From Solirubrobacterales bacterium (GTDB lineage Bacteria; Actinomycetota; Thermoleophilia; Solirubrobacterales; 70-9), in NCBI GenBank assembly GCA_017882505.1, contig JADGPJ010000003.1, forward strand, positions 1 to 64,000: DNA of 64,000 bases, read 5' to 3'. Of this stretch, positions 10,905-20,264 are shown piece after piece. The notes beneath the pieces were generated by a model. The model saw only the letters and a list, made by a program, of their open reading frames with translations, was not told the DNA's origin and searched no databases. Made by a program: the position numbers and the translations under genes. How positions within the stretch are numbered: the first letter of the stretch is position 1; every line of letters begins with the position of its first letter.

Positions 10905-11984
10905 ATGCCCAGCCTGACCAAACCCCGGGCCGCGATCGCGGCCGCCCTCGCCACCGCGCTGCTGGCCATGCTGGCGCTGGCCGCGCCCGCCGGCGCCGGC
11001 CTGCTCGAACCACCTGGCAGGAAGGTCTACTTCGGCGTCTCCGACACCGGCGACCCGGCCAGCTTCGGCGAGTTCAGCACCGCCGTCGCCCACCACCCGC
11101 CGGTGATCGAGTCCTTCCGCACCTGGGGCAGCGACTTCCACGGGTCGATCGGACGCTGGCAGACGGCGCGGGCCCGGCCGATGATCCACATCACCACCGC
11201 CGACAGCCACGACGGGCACGAGCTCCTCACCCCGCGGGCGATCGCGCAGGGCGCGGGCGACTCCTATCTGGCCCGGCTCAACCGCCTCTTCTGGTCGAAG
11301 AAGATGCGCGCCTACGTGAGGCCGCTCGGCGAGCCCAACCGCTGCCTCAACGTCTACGCGTCCTACGACTGCGCCGGCAACCTCCGCGACGCCGCCCACA
11401 GACCGCTCTGGTACAAGCTCGCCTTCCGGCGGATCTACGTGATCGTCCACGGCGGCGGCAAGCGAGCGACGATCAACCGGCGGCTGGCCGAAGCGGGCCT
11501 GCCGCCGCTGACGATCGCCATCCACGGCCTGCCTGCGGCGCCGGTGGCGATCGTCTGGAGCCCGCTGCCGGCCGGCTCGCCGACCGTGCCCCAGAACCGG
11601 CCCCGTTACTTCTACCCCGGCTCCCGCTGGGTCGACTGGGCCGGGACCGACTTCTACGCCTCCTATCCGGAATGGGGGGCGCTCACCGGCCTCTACCGCC
11701 GCTTCTCGGGCAAGCCCTTCGCGATCACCGAGTGGGGCGTGGAAGCCGGCGACGACCCGAACTTCGTCAGTCGCCTCTTCGCCTGGGTCAAGCGCCACCC
11801 GCGGTGCAAGATGCTCGTCTACTACCAGGACTTCGGATCGACCAGCAACTACCGAATCCAGGGCTACCCGGCGAGCCTCGAAGTGCTCAAGGACCGCCTT
11901 CACTCGCCGCTCTTCCCGTCCTTCGCCACGGCGTTCCCGCACCTGCCACCGCCCCCTCCGGGCGGGGTCGAACCGGGGCATTAG
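10905..11984 (+). CDS. secreted GH26-like glycoside hydrolase, copy 1
   Basis: Signal peptide; FGVSDTGDP..., MRAYVRPLGEPNRCLN (putative acid/base Glu), PFAITEWGVE (putative nucleophile Glu). Confidence 0.6.
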   Translation: MPSLTKPRAAIAAALATALLAMLALAAPAGAGLLEPPGRKVYFGVSDTGDPASFGEFSTAVAHHPPVIESFRTWGSDFHGSIGRWQTARARPMIHITTADSHDGHELLTPRAIAQGAGDSYLARLNRLFWSKKMRAYVRPLGEPNRCLNVYASYDCAGNLRDAAHRPLWYKLAFRRIYVIVHGGGKRATINRRLAEAGLPPLTIAIHGLPAAPVAIVWSPLPAGSPTVPQNRPRYFYPGSRWVDWAGTDFYASYPEWGALTGLYRRFSGKPFAITEWGVEAGDDPNFVSRLFAWVKRHPRCKMLVYYQDFGSTSNYRIQGYPASLEVLKDRLHSPLFPSFATAFPHLPPPPPGGVEPGH

Positions 11985-11996
11985 CAGCCGGCGGTC

Positions 11997-13478
11997 CTAG
12001 CCTCCGGTGCTCGGACCGTCGAGCAGGACCACGTTGTTGGCGTAGCCGGTGAAGTTGTGGACCAGCCGCCCCCAGGGCAGCGCCAGCGGTCGCGGAGCGC
12101 GGTAGCGGACCAGCGTCATCCGCCCCAGCGCCACCTCCTGGACCTGGCGGAACGACGGTGGCAGGGCCCGGTGCAGGCGCGGCGGCGGGCGGCCGCTGAC
12201 GACGTCGACTTCGGCGACCGGGATCGGCCCATGGCGCCACTGCTTCCACTTGACCTCGTGCTCGCCGCGGCCGATGTAGAAGGCCAGCGGTTCGCCGCCC
12301 TGTTCCCAGACCACGATCGCCCGCGGACGGCCGCGGGGAGGCCCGATCTCGCTCGCCACGCTGCGCCAGTCTTCACGCTGGAGGGCGGGACGGAAGTCGG
12401 CGTAAACGCAAAAGGCGAGTGAGTAGAGGACCAGCGCGGCGCCGACCGCGATGCCGAGCCGGCCGGATCGCGGCGCCGCGATCCCCGCCGCGCCGACCAT
12501 CGCCAGCGGGATCAGCGCCGGCAGCAGGTTGCGCGCGAGCACGAAGTCCTGGCCGGCGGCGGCGAGGAGGAGGGCCAGGAGGACGCTGCCGGCGCCGACC
12601 GCGAGGGCCAGGGCGGCGCCGCGCTTCTCCCTCTCGCCGCCCCGCCAGAGCAGCAGCGCGACGGCGGCGGCGAACAGCGCCATCGGGACCAGGGCGTGCT
12701 TGAGCAGCCCGGTTTCGCCGACGAAGAAGGCGATGCCCGCGTCGTGCAGCCGGACGGTGATGTGGAAGCTGGCGATCCAGTCGTTGTTCTTGCCCTGGGC
12801 CTGGTGGAGGGCGATCGGAGCCAGGGCCAGCCCGGCGAGGGCGATGCCGGCGAAGGCCAGGAGAACCCGGCGCAACGGCCGCGCCGCCACCAGCAGGCAG
12901 ACCGCCTCGATCGCCAGCGGGAAGAAGGCGAAGTAGTGAGTGGCCAGCGCCAGCGCCGAGAACGCCGCCCACCAGCCGAGGTCGCGAGCCGAGCCGCTGC
13001 GCCTGGCGCGGAGGAAGAAGAGCAGCGCCGCGGTGCAGAGGAGGACCAGCAGCGCGTAGGCGCGCGCGTCCTGGGAGTACCAGACGAGGATCGGGCTGAC
13101 GGCGACGATCGCGGCGATGACGAGCCCGACGCGGCGCCCGATCAGCTCCCGCCCGGCGAGATAGGCGATCGGGACGGTGGCCGTACCGATCAGCGCCGAG
13201 AGCGAGCGCAAGCCAAACTCGCGCACACCGAACAGATGCGACCAGAACCAGGCGAGGAGGTAGTAGAGAGGCGGGGTCGACTCGCTGGTCCAGACCCGGT
13301 GCATCGTCCCCGAGAGGCTGGAGACGAGGACCCGTCCGGCCGTCACCGCCTCGTCGTGGCGGTAGCTTTGCAGCCCCAGGGTCGGGAAGCGGATCGCTGC
13401 GGCGAGCCCGGTGAGACCGATCACCGACCACAGGAACCACCGGGTCCGGGTCGTGTTGGTGGTCTTGGAAGGCTCCAT
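11997..13478 (-). CDS. polytopic glycosyltransferase family 39-like (ArnT/PMT type)
   Basis: FPTLGLQSYRHDEAVTAGRVL..., STPPLYYLLAWFWSHLFG..., multiple TM segments. Confidence 0.75.
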   Translation of the reverse strand: MEPSKTTNTTRTRWFLWSVIGLTGLAAAIRFPTLGLQSYRHDEAVTAGRVLVSSLSGTMHRVWTSESTPPLYYLLAWFWSHLFGVREFGLRSLSALIGTATVPIAYLAGRELIGRRVGLVIAAIVAVSPILVWYSQDARAYALLVLLCTAALLFFLRARRSGSARDLGWWAAFSALALATHYFAFFPLAIEAVCLLVAARPLRRVLLAFAGIALAGLALAPIALHQAQGKNNDWIASFHITVRLHDAGIAFFVGETGLLKHALVPMALFAAAVALLLWRGGEREKRGAALALAVGAGSVLLALLLAAAGQDFVLARNLLPALIPLAMVGAAGIAAPRSGRLGIAVGAALVLYSLAFCVYADFRPALQREDWRSVASEIGPPRGRPRAIVVWEQGGEPLAFYIGRGEHEVKWKQWRHGPIPVAEVDVVSGRPPPRLHRALPPSFRQVQEVALGRMTLVRYRAPRPLALPWGRLVHNFTGYANNVVLLDGPSTGG

Positions 13479-13500
13479 CCGCTCAGGGGACGGCGACGAA

Positions 13501-14577
13501 ATGACTATCGGACGAAGCTACGCAAAGGTACTCGCAACCGTCGTCGCGGCGGTGTCCCTGCTTGCGGCGGCGCCGGCGAGCGCCGCTCTCCTGCGGCCCG
13601 AACCCGGCCAGGTCTTCTTCGGAGTCTCCGATACCGGGGTCAACTCCGAGTTCACCGAATTCTCCGAACTCGTCGGCAAGCACCCGCCGGTGATCGAGAC
13701 CTTCCGCACCTGGGGCGCCGACCTGACCGGGTCGGTGAAACGCTGGCAGAAGGCCGAAGCCCGCCCGATCCTCCACATCACGACCGCCGACCCCAACGAC
13801 GGCCACGAGCTGATCGACCCGCGGCAGATCGCCAACGGGTACGGCGACTCCTACCTGATCGCTCTCAACTACCTCTTCTGGTCGCAGGGGATGCGCGCCT
13901 ACGTGAGGCCGCTCGGCGAGCCCAACCGCTGCCTCAACGTCTACGCGTCCTACGACTGCGCGGGCGCCCTGCGAGGCGCCCAGCACCGGCCCTACTGGTA
14001 CAAGCAGGCCTTCCGGCGCATGTACATCCTCCTCCACGGCGGCGGCAAGCTGGCGAAGATCGACGCGCGGCTGCAGAAGGCGGGGCTCCCACCGCTGCGC
14101 GAAGAAGGGTCGCCGCTTCCGACCGGCCTGCCGAAGGCCCCGATCGCGGTCCTCTGGAGCCCGCTCCCGAGCGGCTCTCCGGAACTGCGCTGGAACCGTC
14201 CCGAACGCTTCTACCCCGGCCGTGCCTACACCGACTGGGCCGGGACCGACTTCTACTCCGACTACCCGAACTGGAAAGCCCTGACCCAGATGTACGACCG
14301 CTACCGGGGCCAACCCTTCGTCCTCACCGAGTGGGGAGTCACCGGCAGCGACGATCCGACCTTCGTCAAGCGCCTCTTCGTCTGGGTCAAGCGCCATCCT
14401 CAGACCAAGATGCTCGTCTACTACCAGGACTTCGGCAGCGTCAATCTCTTCCGGATCCAGAACTTCCCGGCCAGCCTCGACGTGATCCGACGCCGGATCG
14501 CCGGCCCCGAATTCCCCGACTTCGCCTTCGAACCCCCACGGCCCCCGCCGCCGGCTCCGCGCGGGGTGGGTAAGTAG
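13501..14577 (+). CDS. secreted GH26-like glycoside hydrolase, copy 2 (paralogue of 10905-11984)
   Basis: Strong residue identity to copy 1 (MRAYVRPLGEPNRCLNVYASYDCAG shared exactly; FVLTEWGV). Confidence 0.6.
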   Translation: MTIGRSYAKVLATVVAAVSLLAAAPASAALLRPEPGQVFFGVSDTGVNSEFTEFSELVGKHPPVIETFRTWGADLTGSVKRWQKAEARPILHITTADPNDGHELIDPRQIANGYGDSYLIALNYLFWSQGMRAYVRPLGEPNRCLNVYASYDCAGALRGAQHRPYWYKQAFRRMYILLHGGGKLAKIDARLQKAGLPPLREEGSPLPTGLPKAPIAVLWSPLPSGSPELRWNRPERFYPGRAYTDWAGTDFYSDYPNWKALTQMYDRYRGQPFVLTEWGVTGSDDPTFVKRLFVWVKRHPQTKMLVYYQDFGSVNLFRIQNFPASLDVIRRRIAGPEFPDFAFEPPRPPPPAPRGVGK

Positions 14578-14594
14578 CCACCGCGCTCGAGCAC

Positions 14595-16082
14595 CTGCGG
14601 CGGCGGGCAACCGAGTCGCCGCACCTGGTCGCGCTGGCCGGGATCGTCCTGTTCGGGGCGATTCTGCGATTCGCCACCCTCGATCTCCAGAGCTACCGCT
14701 ACGACGAGGCGGTCACGGTCGGTCGGGTCCTGCAGCCGAGCCTCTTCTCGACCATGTCAGCGGTCCCTCACAGCGAGTCGACGCCGCCCCTCTACTACCT
14801 CGTCGCCTGGTTCTGGTCGCGCCCGTTCGGCACCGGCGAAGTCTGGATGCGCTCGCTCTCGGCGCTGGCGGGAACGGCCTCGATCGCCGTCGTCTATCTC
14901 GGCGCGGTGGCCCTGCCGCTGCCGCGGCGGGCCGGCCTGATCGCGGCGGCGGCGGTCGCCGTCAGCCCGGTCCTGATCTGGTTCTCCCAGGACGCCCGGG
15001 CCTACGCCCTGGTCTTCCTGCTGACCGCGCTCTCCTTCCTCTTCTTCGCCCGCGCCCGCCGCGGCGTCGGCCGCCGCGACCTCGCCTGGTGGGCCGTGTT
15101 CTCGGCGCTGGCGATCGCGACCCACTACTTCGCCGGCTTCGTCATCGCCGGCGAGGCGGTCCTGCTGCTCCTCGGCCGCAACCGGCGCGGCGCTGTCATC
15201 GCGGTCCTCGCCGTCGCGGCGGCGACGGCGCTGCTGGCGCCAATCGCGCTGCAGCAGGCCGACCACGGCCACGCCGGCTGGATCGCCGAACAGCCGCTGG
15301 GCGAACGGATCGAACGAGCGGGGGCGAAGCTCGTCGGCAACGACAACGGCGACGAGCACGGCGCCCGCCAGCCGGGCCCGATCCCCCTCGGCGTCCCGGC
15401 CGCGCTCGCCGTGGCCGCTCTGGCGCTGCTGCTCTGGCGCGGCGACCCGGACGAGCGCCGCGGCGCCGGCATCGCCGCGATCGTCGGCGGCGGCGCCCTG
15501 GCGCTGCCGCTCGCGCTCGGGCTCCTCGGCGCCGACTACTTCGACGGGCGCAACGTGCTGACGGCATTCGTGCCTCTGATCGTGCTCCTCGGCGCCGGCT
15601 TCGGCGTCCGGCGGGCGGGCTGGGCGGGGCTGGGGCTGGCGGCCGCGTTCTGCCTCTGCTCGCTCGTCTTCACGCTCGAGATCGACCGCCTGCCGCGCCT
15701 GCAGCGGGAGGACCTGCGCAACGCCGCGGCCGAAGTCGGGCAGCTCGGCCCCGGTGTCGCGGTGGTGACGATCCGCTACGCCGTCAACCAGCCGCTGCGG
15801 TACTACCTCGGGGCTCAGTTCGCCGAAGGCGCTCTGCCGCCGCTGCGCGAGATCGACCTGGTCGGCTCCGGCCAGGCCGCCGAACGCAACGCCCGCCGGA
15901 TCCTCCCCCCCGCCTTCCGCCAGGTCGAGTCGAAGCCCGTCTCCTACAACTTCACCCTGACCCGGTTCCGCTCGCCCCGCCCCGTGCGGGTGCCGCTGCG
16001 CCTGCTCGAGCGCGGCGCGCTCGTCGCCGGCGGAGGGCGCGCCTCCGTGCTGATCGCGCCTTCGCCCTCTCCTGGGGCGTGA
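14595..16082 (+). CDS. polytopic glycosyltransferase family 39-like (paralogue of 11997-13478); start uncertain
   Basis: LRFATLDLQSYRYDEAVTVGRVL ... STPPLYYLVAWFWSRPFG; ATG at 14754 would remove the conserved YRYDEA segment; no ATG/GTG/TTG in frame upstream, CTG at 14595 is a candidate. Confidence 0.65.
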   Translation: MRRRATESPHLVALAGIVLFGAILRFATLDLQSYRYDEAVTVGRVLQPSLFSTMSAVPHSESTPPLYYLVAWFWSRPFGTGEVWMRSLSALAGTASIAVVYLGAVALPLPRRAGLIAAAAVAVSPVLIWFSQDARAYALVFLLTALSFLFFARARRGVGRRDLAWWAVFSALAIATHYFAGFVIAGEAVLLLLGRNRRGAVIAVLAVAAATALLAPIALQQADHGHAGWIAEQPLGERIERAGAKLVGNDNGDEHGARQPGPIPLGVPAALAVAALALLLWRGDPDERRGAGIAAIVGGGALALPLALGLLGADYFDGRNVLTAFVPLIVLLGAGFGVRRAGWAGLGLAAAFCLCSLVFTLEIDRLPRLQREDLRNAAAEVGQLGPGVAVVTIRYAVNQPLRYYLGAQFAEGALPPLREIDLVGSGQAAERNARRILPPAFRQVESKPVSYNFTLTRFRSPRPVRVPLRLLERGALVAGGGRASVLIAPSPSPGA

Positions 16083-17382
16083 TCGGCTGCAGCGCGTTGA
16101 TGCTCGAGTAGCCGACCAGGTAGATGCGGCGGCCGTCGGAGATCACCGGCGTGTAGGTACCGGTCTTGTAGTGGAAGACCCCGCGGCCGGTCCTCATGTC
16201 GTAGCCGTTGGTCGAGCCGTGGGTGAACTCGGCGACGTAGACGATGTTGCCGATCGCCGAGAGCGAGCCGACCACCTGTCCCCCGGCCGAGTGCGCCCAG
16301 CGGGTTTCGCCATTCTTCGCGTTGAGCGCGTAGATGTTGCCGTCGAAGGAGCCGACGTAGACGGTCGGTGGGGTCGTGGGGGTGCTGGCCACGGTCGGGC
16401 CGGAGTAGACGTAGCCGCCGGTCGAGTGGGTCCAGGCGAGGGTCCCGTCGGTCTGGTCGTAGCTGTACACGCGGCCGTCGTTGTTGCCGGCGTAGACGCG
16501 GCCGAAGGCCACGGCCGCGGTCGAGTAGAAGGCGCCTGAGGCGGCGAAGCCGGGCCCGAGCGAACCGGCCTGCCAGAGCAGCTTGCCATCGGAGGCCCTG
16601 ACCGCGTTCATGTAGCCGCCGTAGTCGCCGACGTAGAGGACGCCGTGACGGAAGGCGGGGGCAGCCTTGATCGGGCCTCCCAGGCTCGTCGCCCAGCGCA
16701 CGTTGCCGTTGCGGGTGCTGAGCGCGAAGAGCTGCCCGCTTTCGCAGCCGAAGTAGACGGTGTTCCCGAGCACCAGCGGCGAGGACTCCGCCCGCCCGGG
16801 CAGCGGCCGTTTCCACAGCACCCGGCCGGTCTTGGCGTCGAGCTTGATGATGTGGCCGGGGACCAGGTTGACGATGTAGAGGCGACCCTTGTGGTACGCC
16901 GGAGAGGAGGCGTTGAGGCGTCCGATCTGTCGTTCCCAGAGCACTTTGCCGGTGTCGGCGTCGAGCGCGAACGCGGTGCCGTCGTTGTTGACCGCGTAGA
17001 GGGTGCCGCGCGCGTAGACCGGCGGGAACTCGAGCAGCGGCTTCTCGGAGTAGTGCCAGAGCAGGCGAAACGGCGGCTTCACCCCCTTCGCCGGCAGGTA
17101 GCGCGTGCGCGCCGGGTTGAGCCCGAACATCGGCCAGTTGACGGTCCGCGCTCTCTTCGGCGGCGGCTTCGACTTTTCGGGCTTGAACGGGACCGCGGCG
17201 TTGTGGACGTCCGGCGGCCGCTTGAGCGCCTCGTAGGCGACGACGATGCCGGCGATCGCCAGGATCGTCGCGGCGATCAGTCCGACCGCGACCCGCCGGT
17301 GCTCCCGCCAGAGCCGCTTCGGGTGCACCAACTGCCCGACGGCGTCGCGGATCCGGCGGGCCTTGGGCCCGCCCTCAGCCAT
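15952..17382 (-). CDS. membrane-anchored PQQ-like beta-propeller repeat protein
   Basis: N-terminal TM helix; repeats such as GTAFALDADTGKVLWERQIG, GQLFALSTRNGNVRWATSLGG, GNIYALNAKNGETRWAHSAGG. 3' end overlaps the convergent GT gene. Confidence 0.8.
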   Translation of the reverse strand: MAEGGPKARRIRDAVGQLVHPKRLWREHRRVAVGLIAATILAIAGIVVAYEALKRPPDVHNAAVPFKPEKSKPPPKRARTVNWPMFGLNPARTRYLPAKGVKPPFRLLWHYSEKPLLEFPPVYARGTLYAVNNDGTAFALDADTGKVLWERQIGRLNASSPAYHKGRLYIVNLVPGHIIKLDAKTGRVLWKRPLPGRAESSPLVLGNTVYFGCESGQLFALSTRNGNVRWATSLGGPIKAAPAFRHGVLYVGDYGGYMNAVRASDGKLLWQAGSLGPGFAASGAFYSTAAVAFGRVYAGNNDGRVYSYDQTDGTLAWTHSTGGYVYSGPTVASTPTTPPTVYVGSFDGNIYALNAKNGETRWAHSAGGQVVGSLSAIGNIVYVAEFTHGSTNGYDMRTGRGVFHYKTGTYTPVISDGRRIYLVGYSSINALQPITPQERAKARSARRRALRRRRARRARAGAAAPARGGASGTGSG

Positions 17383-17818
17383 TCGCCGCGGCGCGCCGCT
17401 CGGACTCGGTGGAGATTCCCTTGACCAGCGACTGGATCGCCAGCTTGACGACGCCGACGACCGCGGTGCCGACGTAGGGCAGGGTCGAGGTGGTGCGGAC
17501 CGCGTAGACCATCCTGGTGCCACTTCCCTTCGGAGTCAGCTCGACCGTGCCGACGTGGTCGCGCACCGGGGCGCCGGAGAGCAGCTTGTAGGAGAAGCGC
17601 GACGGCGGCTGGTAGGCGATCACCTCCTCCCGCAGCGGCGGTCCGACCGAACTCAGAACCCTGATCGCACCGACCCCGTTCGGCGCCGGGTCCCCCTCGC
17701 GCTCGAGCACCGACTTGCGCATCGGCGTGATCGCCGCGTAGCGCTCGTGCTCGGTGAGGACGTCGAAGACCGTCTGCGGCGGCGCCGCGACCTCGCGCTC
17801 GATCGTGAAGCTGGCCAT
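17375..17818 (-). CDS. SRPBCC (START-like) family protein
   Basis: MASFTIEREVAAPPQTVFDVLTEHERYAAITP...; overlaps downstream start by 8 bp. Confidence 0.75.
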   Translation of the reverse strand: MASFTIEREVAAPPQTVFDVLTEHERYAAITPMRKSVLEREGDPAPNGVGAIRVLSSVGPPLREEVIAYQPPSRFSYKLLSGAPVRDHVGTVELTPKGSGTRMVYAVRTTSTLPYVGTAVVGVVKLAIQSLVKGISTESERRAAANG

Positions 17819-17827
17819 CGGGAAAGG

Positions 17828-18838
17828 CTACGTCAACGCCCAGCGCTGCGGATCGGTGCCGGCGACGGCGACGACCTCGCCGGCGATCGCCATGTGGTCG
17901 AGCAGGGAGAGGACGATCTGCAGGACCCAGGCGCTGACCGGCCCGTCGAGGTTCTCCGGGCCGAGGAACTCGGCGACGATCTCGAAGGCGGTCCGCTCCT
18001 CCCCACCGAACGCGTCGCGGACTTTGCCGCTCAGCTCGCCGACCTGGCGGCGGGCCTCGGCGATCTTGTTCTCGGGGTCTCGGAAGGGACGGCCGTGACC
18101 GGCTAGGCAGAGGTCGACCTCGAGCGGCTCGACCTCGGTCAGGCTGGAGAGGAATTCGCCGACCGGGTCGGGGGTGTGCCCGTAGTCGAAGAAGAGAACC
18201 GTCCTCCCCAGCAGGTGGTCGCCGGAGATCATCAGCCTGTTCTCGGGCTGGTGCAGGACGACGTGCGAGGGCGCGTGGCCGGGAGTCTCGTGGACCTGCC
18301 AGATGCCCTGGTCGGTCTCCACCTCGACCCCGGGGAGGAGGTCGCGGTCGGGAACGCGAATCGCGTCGATCCCGGTCTCCTCGCCGCCGCTGCGGGACTC
18401 GCGGTAGCGCTCCAGCGCCGCCGCCGGGACGCCGCTCTGGCGGGCGACCTCGATCCGCTGCTCGAGGGCGGCGGCGGGGTCGTCGGCGAGCAGCCTGACG
18501 TGCTCCCAGGCCGGGTGCATCCACAGCTCGCAGCCGGCGGCTTCGGTGATCGAGGCGGCGAGCCCGTAGTGGTCGGTGTGGGAGTGGGTGCAGACGAGCA
18601 GGCTGATGTCCTCGACGCCGAACCCGGCCTGGGCGAGGGCCAGGTCGAGCTGGCGCAGCCGTCCCTTGCCGCCGATGCCGGTGTCGAAGAGGACGATCCC
18701 GTCCCCGGCGCTCAGCGCCCAGGCGTTGCCGTGCGGCACGCCCGGCCATGGCAGCGGCAGGCGCAGTCGCCAGATCCCCGGCAGCACCCGCTCGGTCCGG
18801 GGCGCGCTCGCCCGTGAGTTCGCATCCATCCGACTCAT
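17828..18838 (-). CDS. MBL-fold metallo-hydrolase
   Basis: LLVCTHSHTDHYGLA (HxHxDH), ETPGHAPSHVVLH, DLCLAGHGRPF. Confidence 0.85.
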   Translation of the reverse strand: MSRMDANSRASAPRTERVLPGIWRLRLPLPWPGVPHGNAWALSAGDGIVLFDTGIGGKGRLRQLDLALAQAGFGVEDISLLVCTHSHTDHYGLAASITEAAGCELWMHPAWEHVRLLADDPAAALEQRIEVARQSGVPAAALERYRESRSGGEETGIDAIRVPDRDLLPGVEVETDQGIWQVHETPGHAPSHVVLHQPENRLMISGDHLLGRTVLFFDYGHTPDPVGEFLSSLTEVEPLEVDLCLAGHGRPFRDPENKIAEARRQVGELSGKVRDAFGGEERTAFEIVAEFLGPENLDGPVSAWVLQIVLSLLDHMAIAGEVVAVAGTDPQRWALT

Positions 18839-18842
18839 CCTC

Positions 18843-19085
18843 TCAGGCTTCCCGCGGGCGCTCGAACTCCTGCATCACTCCATGAACGAGTCGACCAGGT
18901 TGATCGCGAAGACCAGCGTGCCGACGAAGAGGACGAGGGCGCTGAGCCACGCGAGCCGCCCGGCCTCGGCCGACCACCAGCGCCAGGGCTCCGCGGCGAA
19001 GCTCCCGTCGGTCCGCTCGCGCGGCCCAGGCCTGCGCCTGTGAGATCTCCTCCCCGAGCGCCCGCAGGATCCCGCGCTTGCGCAT
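18843..19085 (-). pseudogene. possible frameshifted small membrane protein gene
   Basis: Frame 1 MRKRGILRALGEEISQAQAW...; another minus-strand frame reads SFAAEPWRWWSAEAGRLAWLSALVLFVGTLVFAINLVDSFME*, a plausible TM segment. Confidence 0.3.
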
Positions 19086-19115
19086 CGCCCGCCGGTCGAA
19101 CGGGTGGGCGCCGGT

Positions 19116-19163
19116 CGACGGGCCGATTTCCCTCCATATAGAGGGGATTATCGGCCCATCAAC
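19116..19163. repeat. intergenic quasi-palindromic element, second copy of 2438-2483
   Basis: CGACGGGCCGATTTCCCTCCATATAGAGGGGATTATCGGCCCATCAAC; 38/46 aligned positions match 2438-2483. Confidence 0.55.
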
Positions 19164-19175
19164 CGCGCTGGCGCC

Positions 19176-20015
19176 CTACGGCGCCACGAAGGTGGCGGGG
19201 TCGGGACCGATGCGGTTGCCGCGGTCGAGGCGAGCGATCGCGGCGAGGTCGTCCTCGCTGAGCTCGAAGTCGAAGAGCTCGAAGTTCTCGCGAACCCGCT
19301 CCGGGGTGACCGACTTCGGGATCACCACGTTGCCGATCTGGATGTGCCAGCGCAGGATCGTCTGGGCCGGCGTCTTCTCGTGGTGGGCGGCGATCGTTTC
19401 GATCGTCTCGTCGCTGAGCAGGGCCCCCTGGGCGAGCGGGCTCCAGGCCTCGGTGGCGATGCCGTGGTCGGCGTGCCAGGCGCGCAGCTCGGCCTGCTGG
19501 AGGTCGGGGTGCAGCTCGATCTGGTTGACCGTCGGCAGCATCTCGGCCTCGCGCTCCAGGCGCTCGAGATCCTCGACGCGGAAGTTGGAGACGCCGATCG
19601 AGCGCGACCGGCCCTCCCGGCTGATCCGTTCGAAGGCGCGCCAGGTGTCGAGGTGGCGGTCCTCGCTCGGGACCGGCCAGTGGATCAGGTAGAGGTCGAC
19701 GTGATCCATGCCGAGGCGCTCGAGGCTCTTCTCGCAGGCGCTCAAGGTCGAGTCGTAGCCCTGCTCGGAGTTCCAGAGCTTGGTGGTGACGAAGATCTCG
19801 CCGCGGGGGATGCCGGCGGCGGCGATCGCGGCGCCGACACCCGCCTCGTTGCGGTAGGCGGCGGCGGTGTCGATGTGGCGGTAACCGGTCGCCAGCGCCT
19901 CTTCGACCGCGGTCTGCGTGTCCTCGGGCGGCACCTGGAAGACGCCGAAGCCGAGTTGCGGGATCTCGACGCCGTCGTGCAGGGCGACGGCGGGGACGGA
20001 AGTCGCGTGGGCCAT
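19176..20015 (-). CDS. aldo/keto reductase
   Basis: GFGVFQVP, YRHIDTAAAYRNEAGVG, VDLYLIHWPVP, SIGVSNF. Confidence 0.93.
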   Translation of the reverse strand: MAHATSVPAVALHDGVEIPQLGFGVFQVPPEDTQTAVEEALATGYRHIDTAAAYRNEAGVGAAIAAAGIPRGEIFVTTKLWNSEQGYDSTLSACEKSLERLGMDHVDLYLIHWPVPSEDRHLDTWRAFERISREGRSRSIGVSNFRVEDLERLEREAEMLPTVNQIELHPDLQQAELRAWHADHGIATEAWSPLAQGALLSDETIETIAAHHEKTPAQTILRWHIQIGNVVIPKSVTPERVRENFELFDFELSEDDLAAIARLDRGNRIGPDPATFVAP

Positions 20016-20090
20016 CTACATATCTCCGTTCAAGTTGGGTCTCGCAATCGAGTACCCCTTTCGAACGCCGATCATTCCGCCGCGCGGTGG

Positions 20091-20264
20091 CTAGCTGGTG
20101 GCGAGGCCGATGGCCAGCAGCGGGAAGGCGACCATGACGCCGAGGTAGGCGCCCATCACCGCGCCCGAGGCGACGCTGGCAGTGCGCGAGCGGGCGCCGG
20201 AGATGACGCCGACGAGAAAGGCGAAGCCGGCGATTCCGAGGCCGATCCAGAAGACGGGAGGCAT
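20091..20264 (-). CDS. small (57 aa) two-TM membrane protein
   Basis: MPPVFWIGLGIAGFAFLVGVISGARSRTASVASGAVMGAYLGVMVAFPLLAIGLATS*. Confidence 0.5.
   Translation of the reverse strand: MPPVFWIGLGIAGFAFLVGVISGARSRTASVASGAVMGAYLGVMVAFPLLAIGLATS

Noticed and set aside
9098-12052. 984-aa plus-strand ORF
   Set aside because: Shadow of the CocE-like hydrolase and out of frame with the GH26-like gene; Arg/Pro-rich nonsense.
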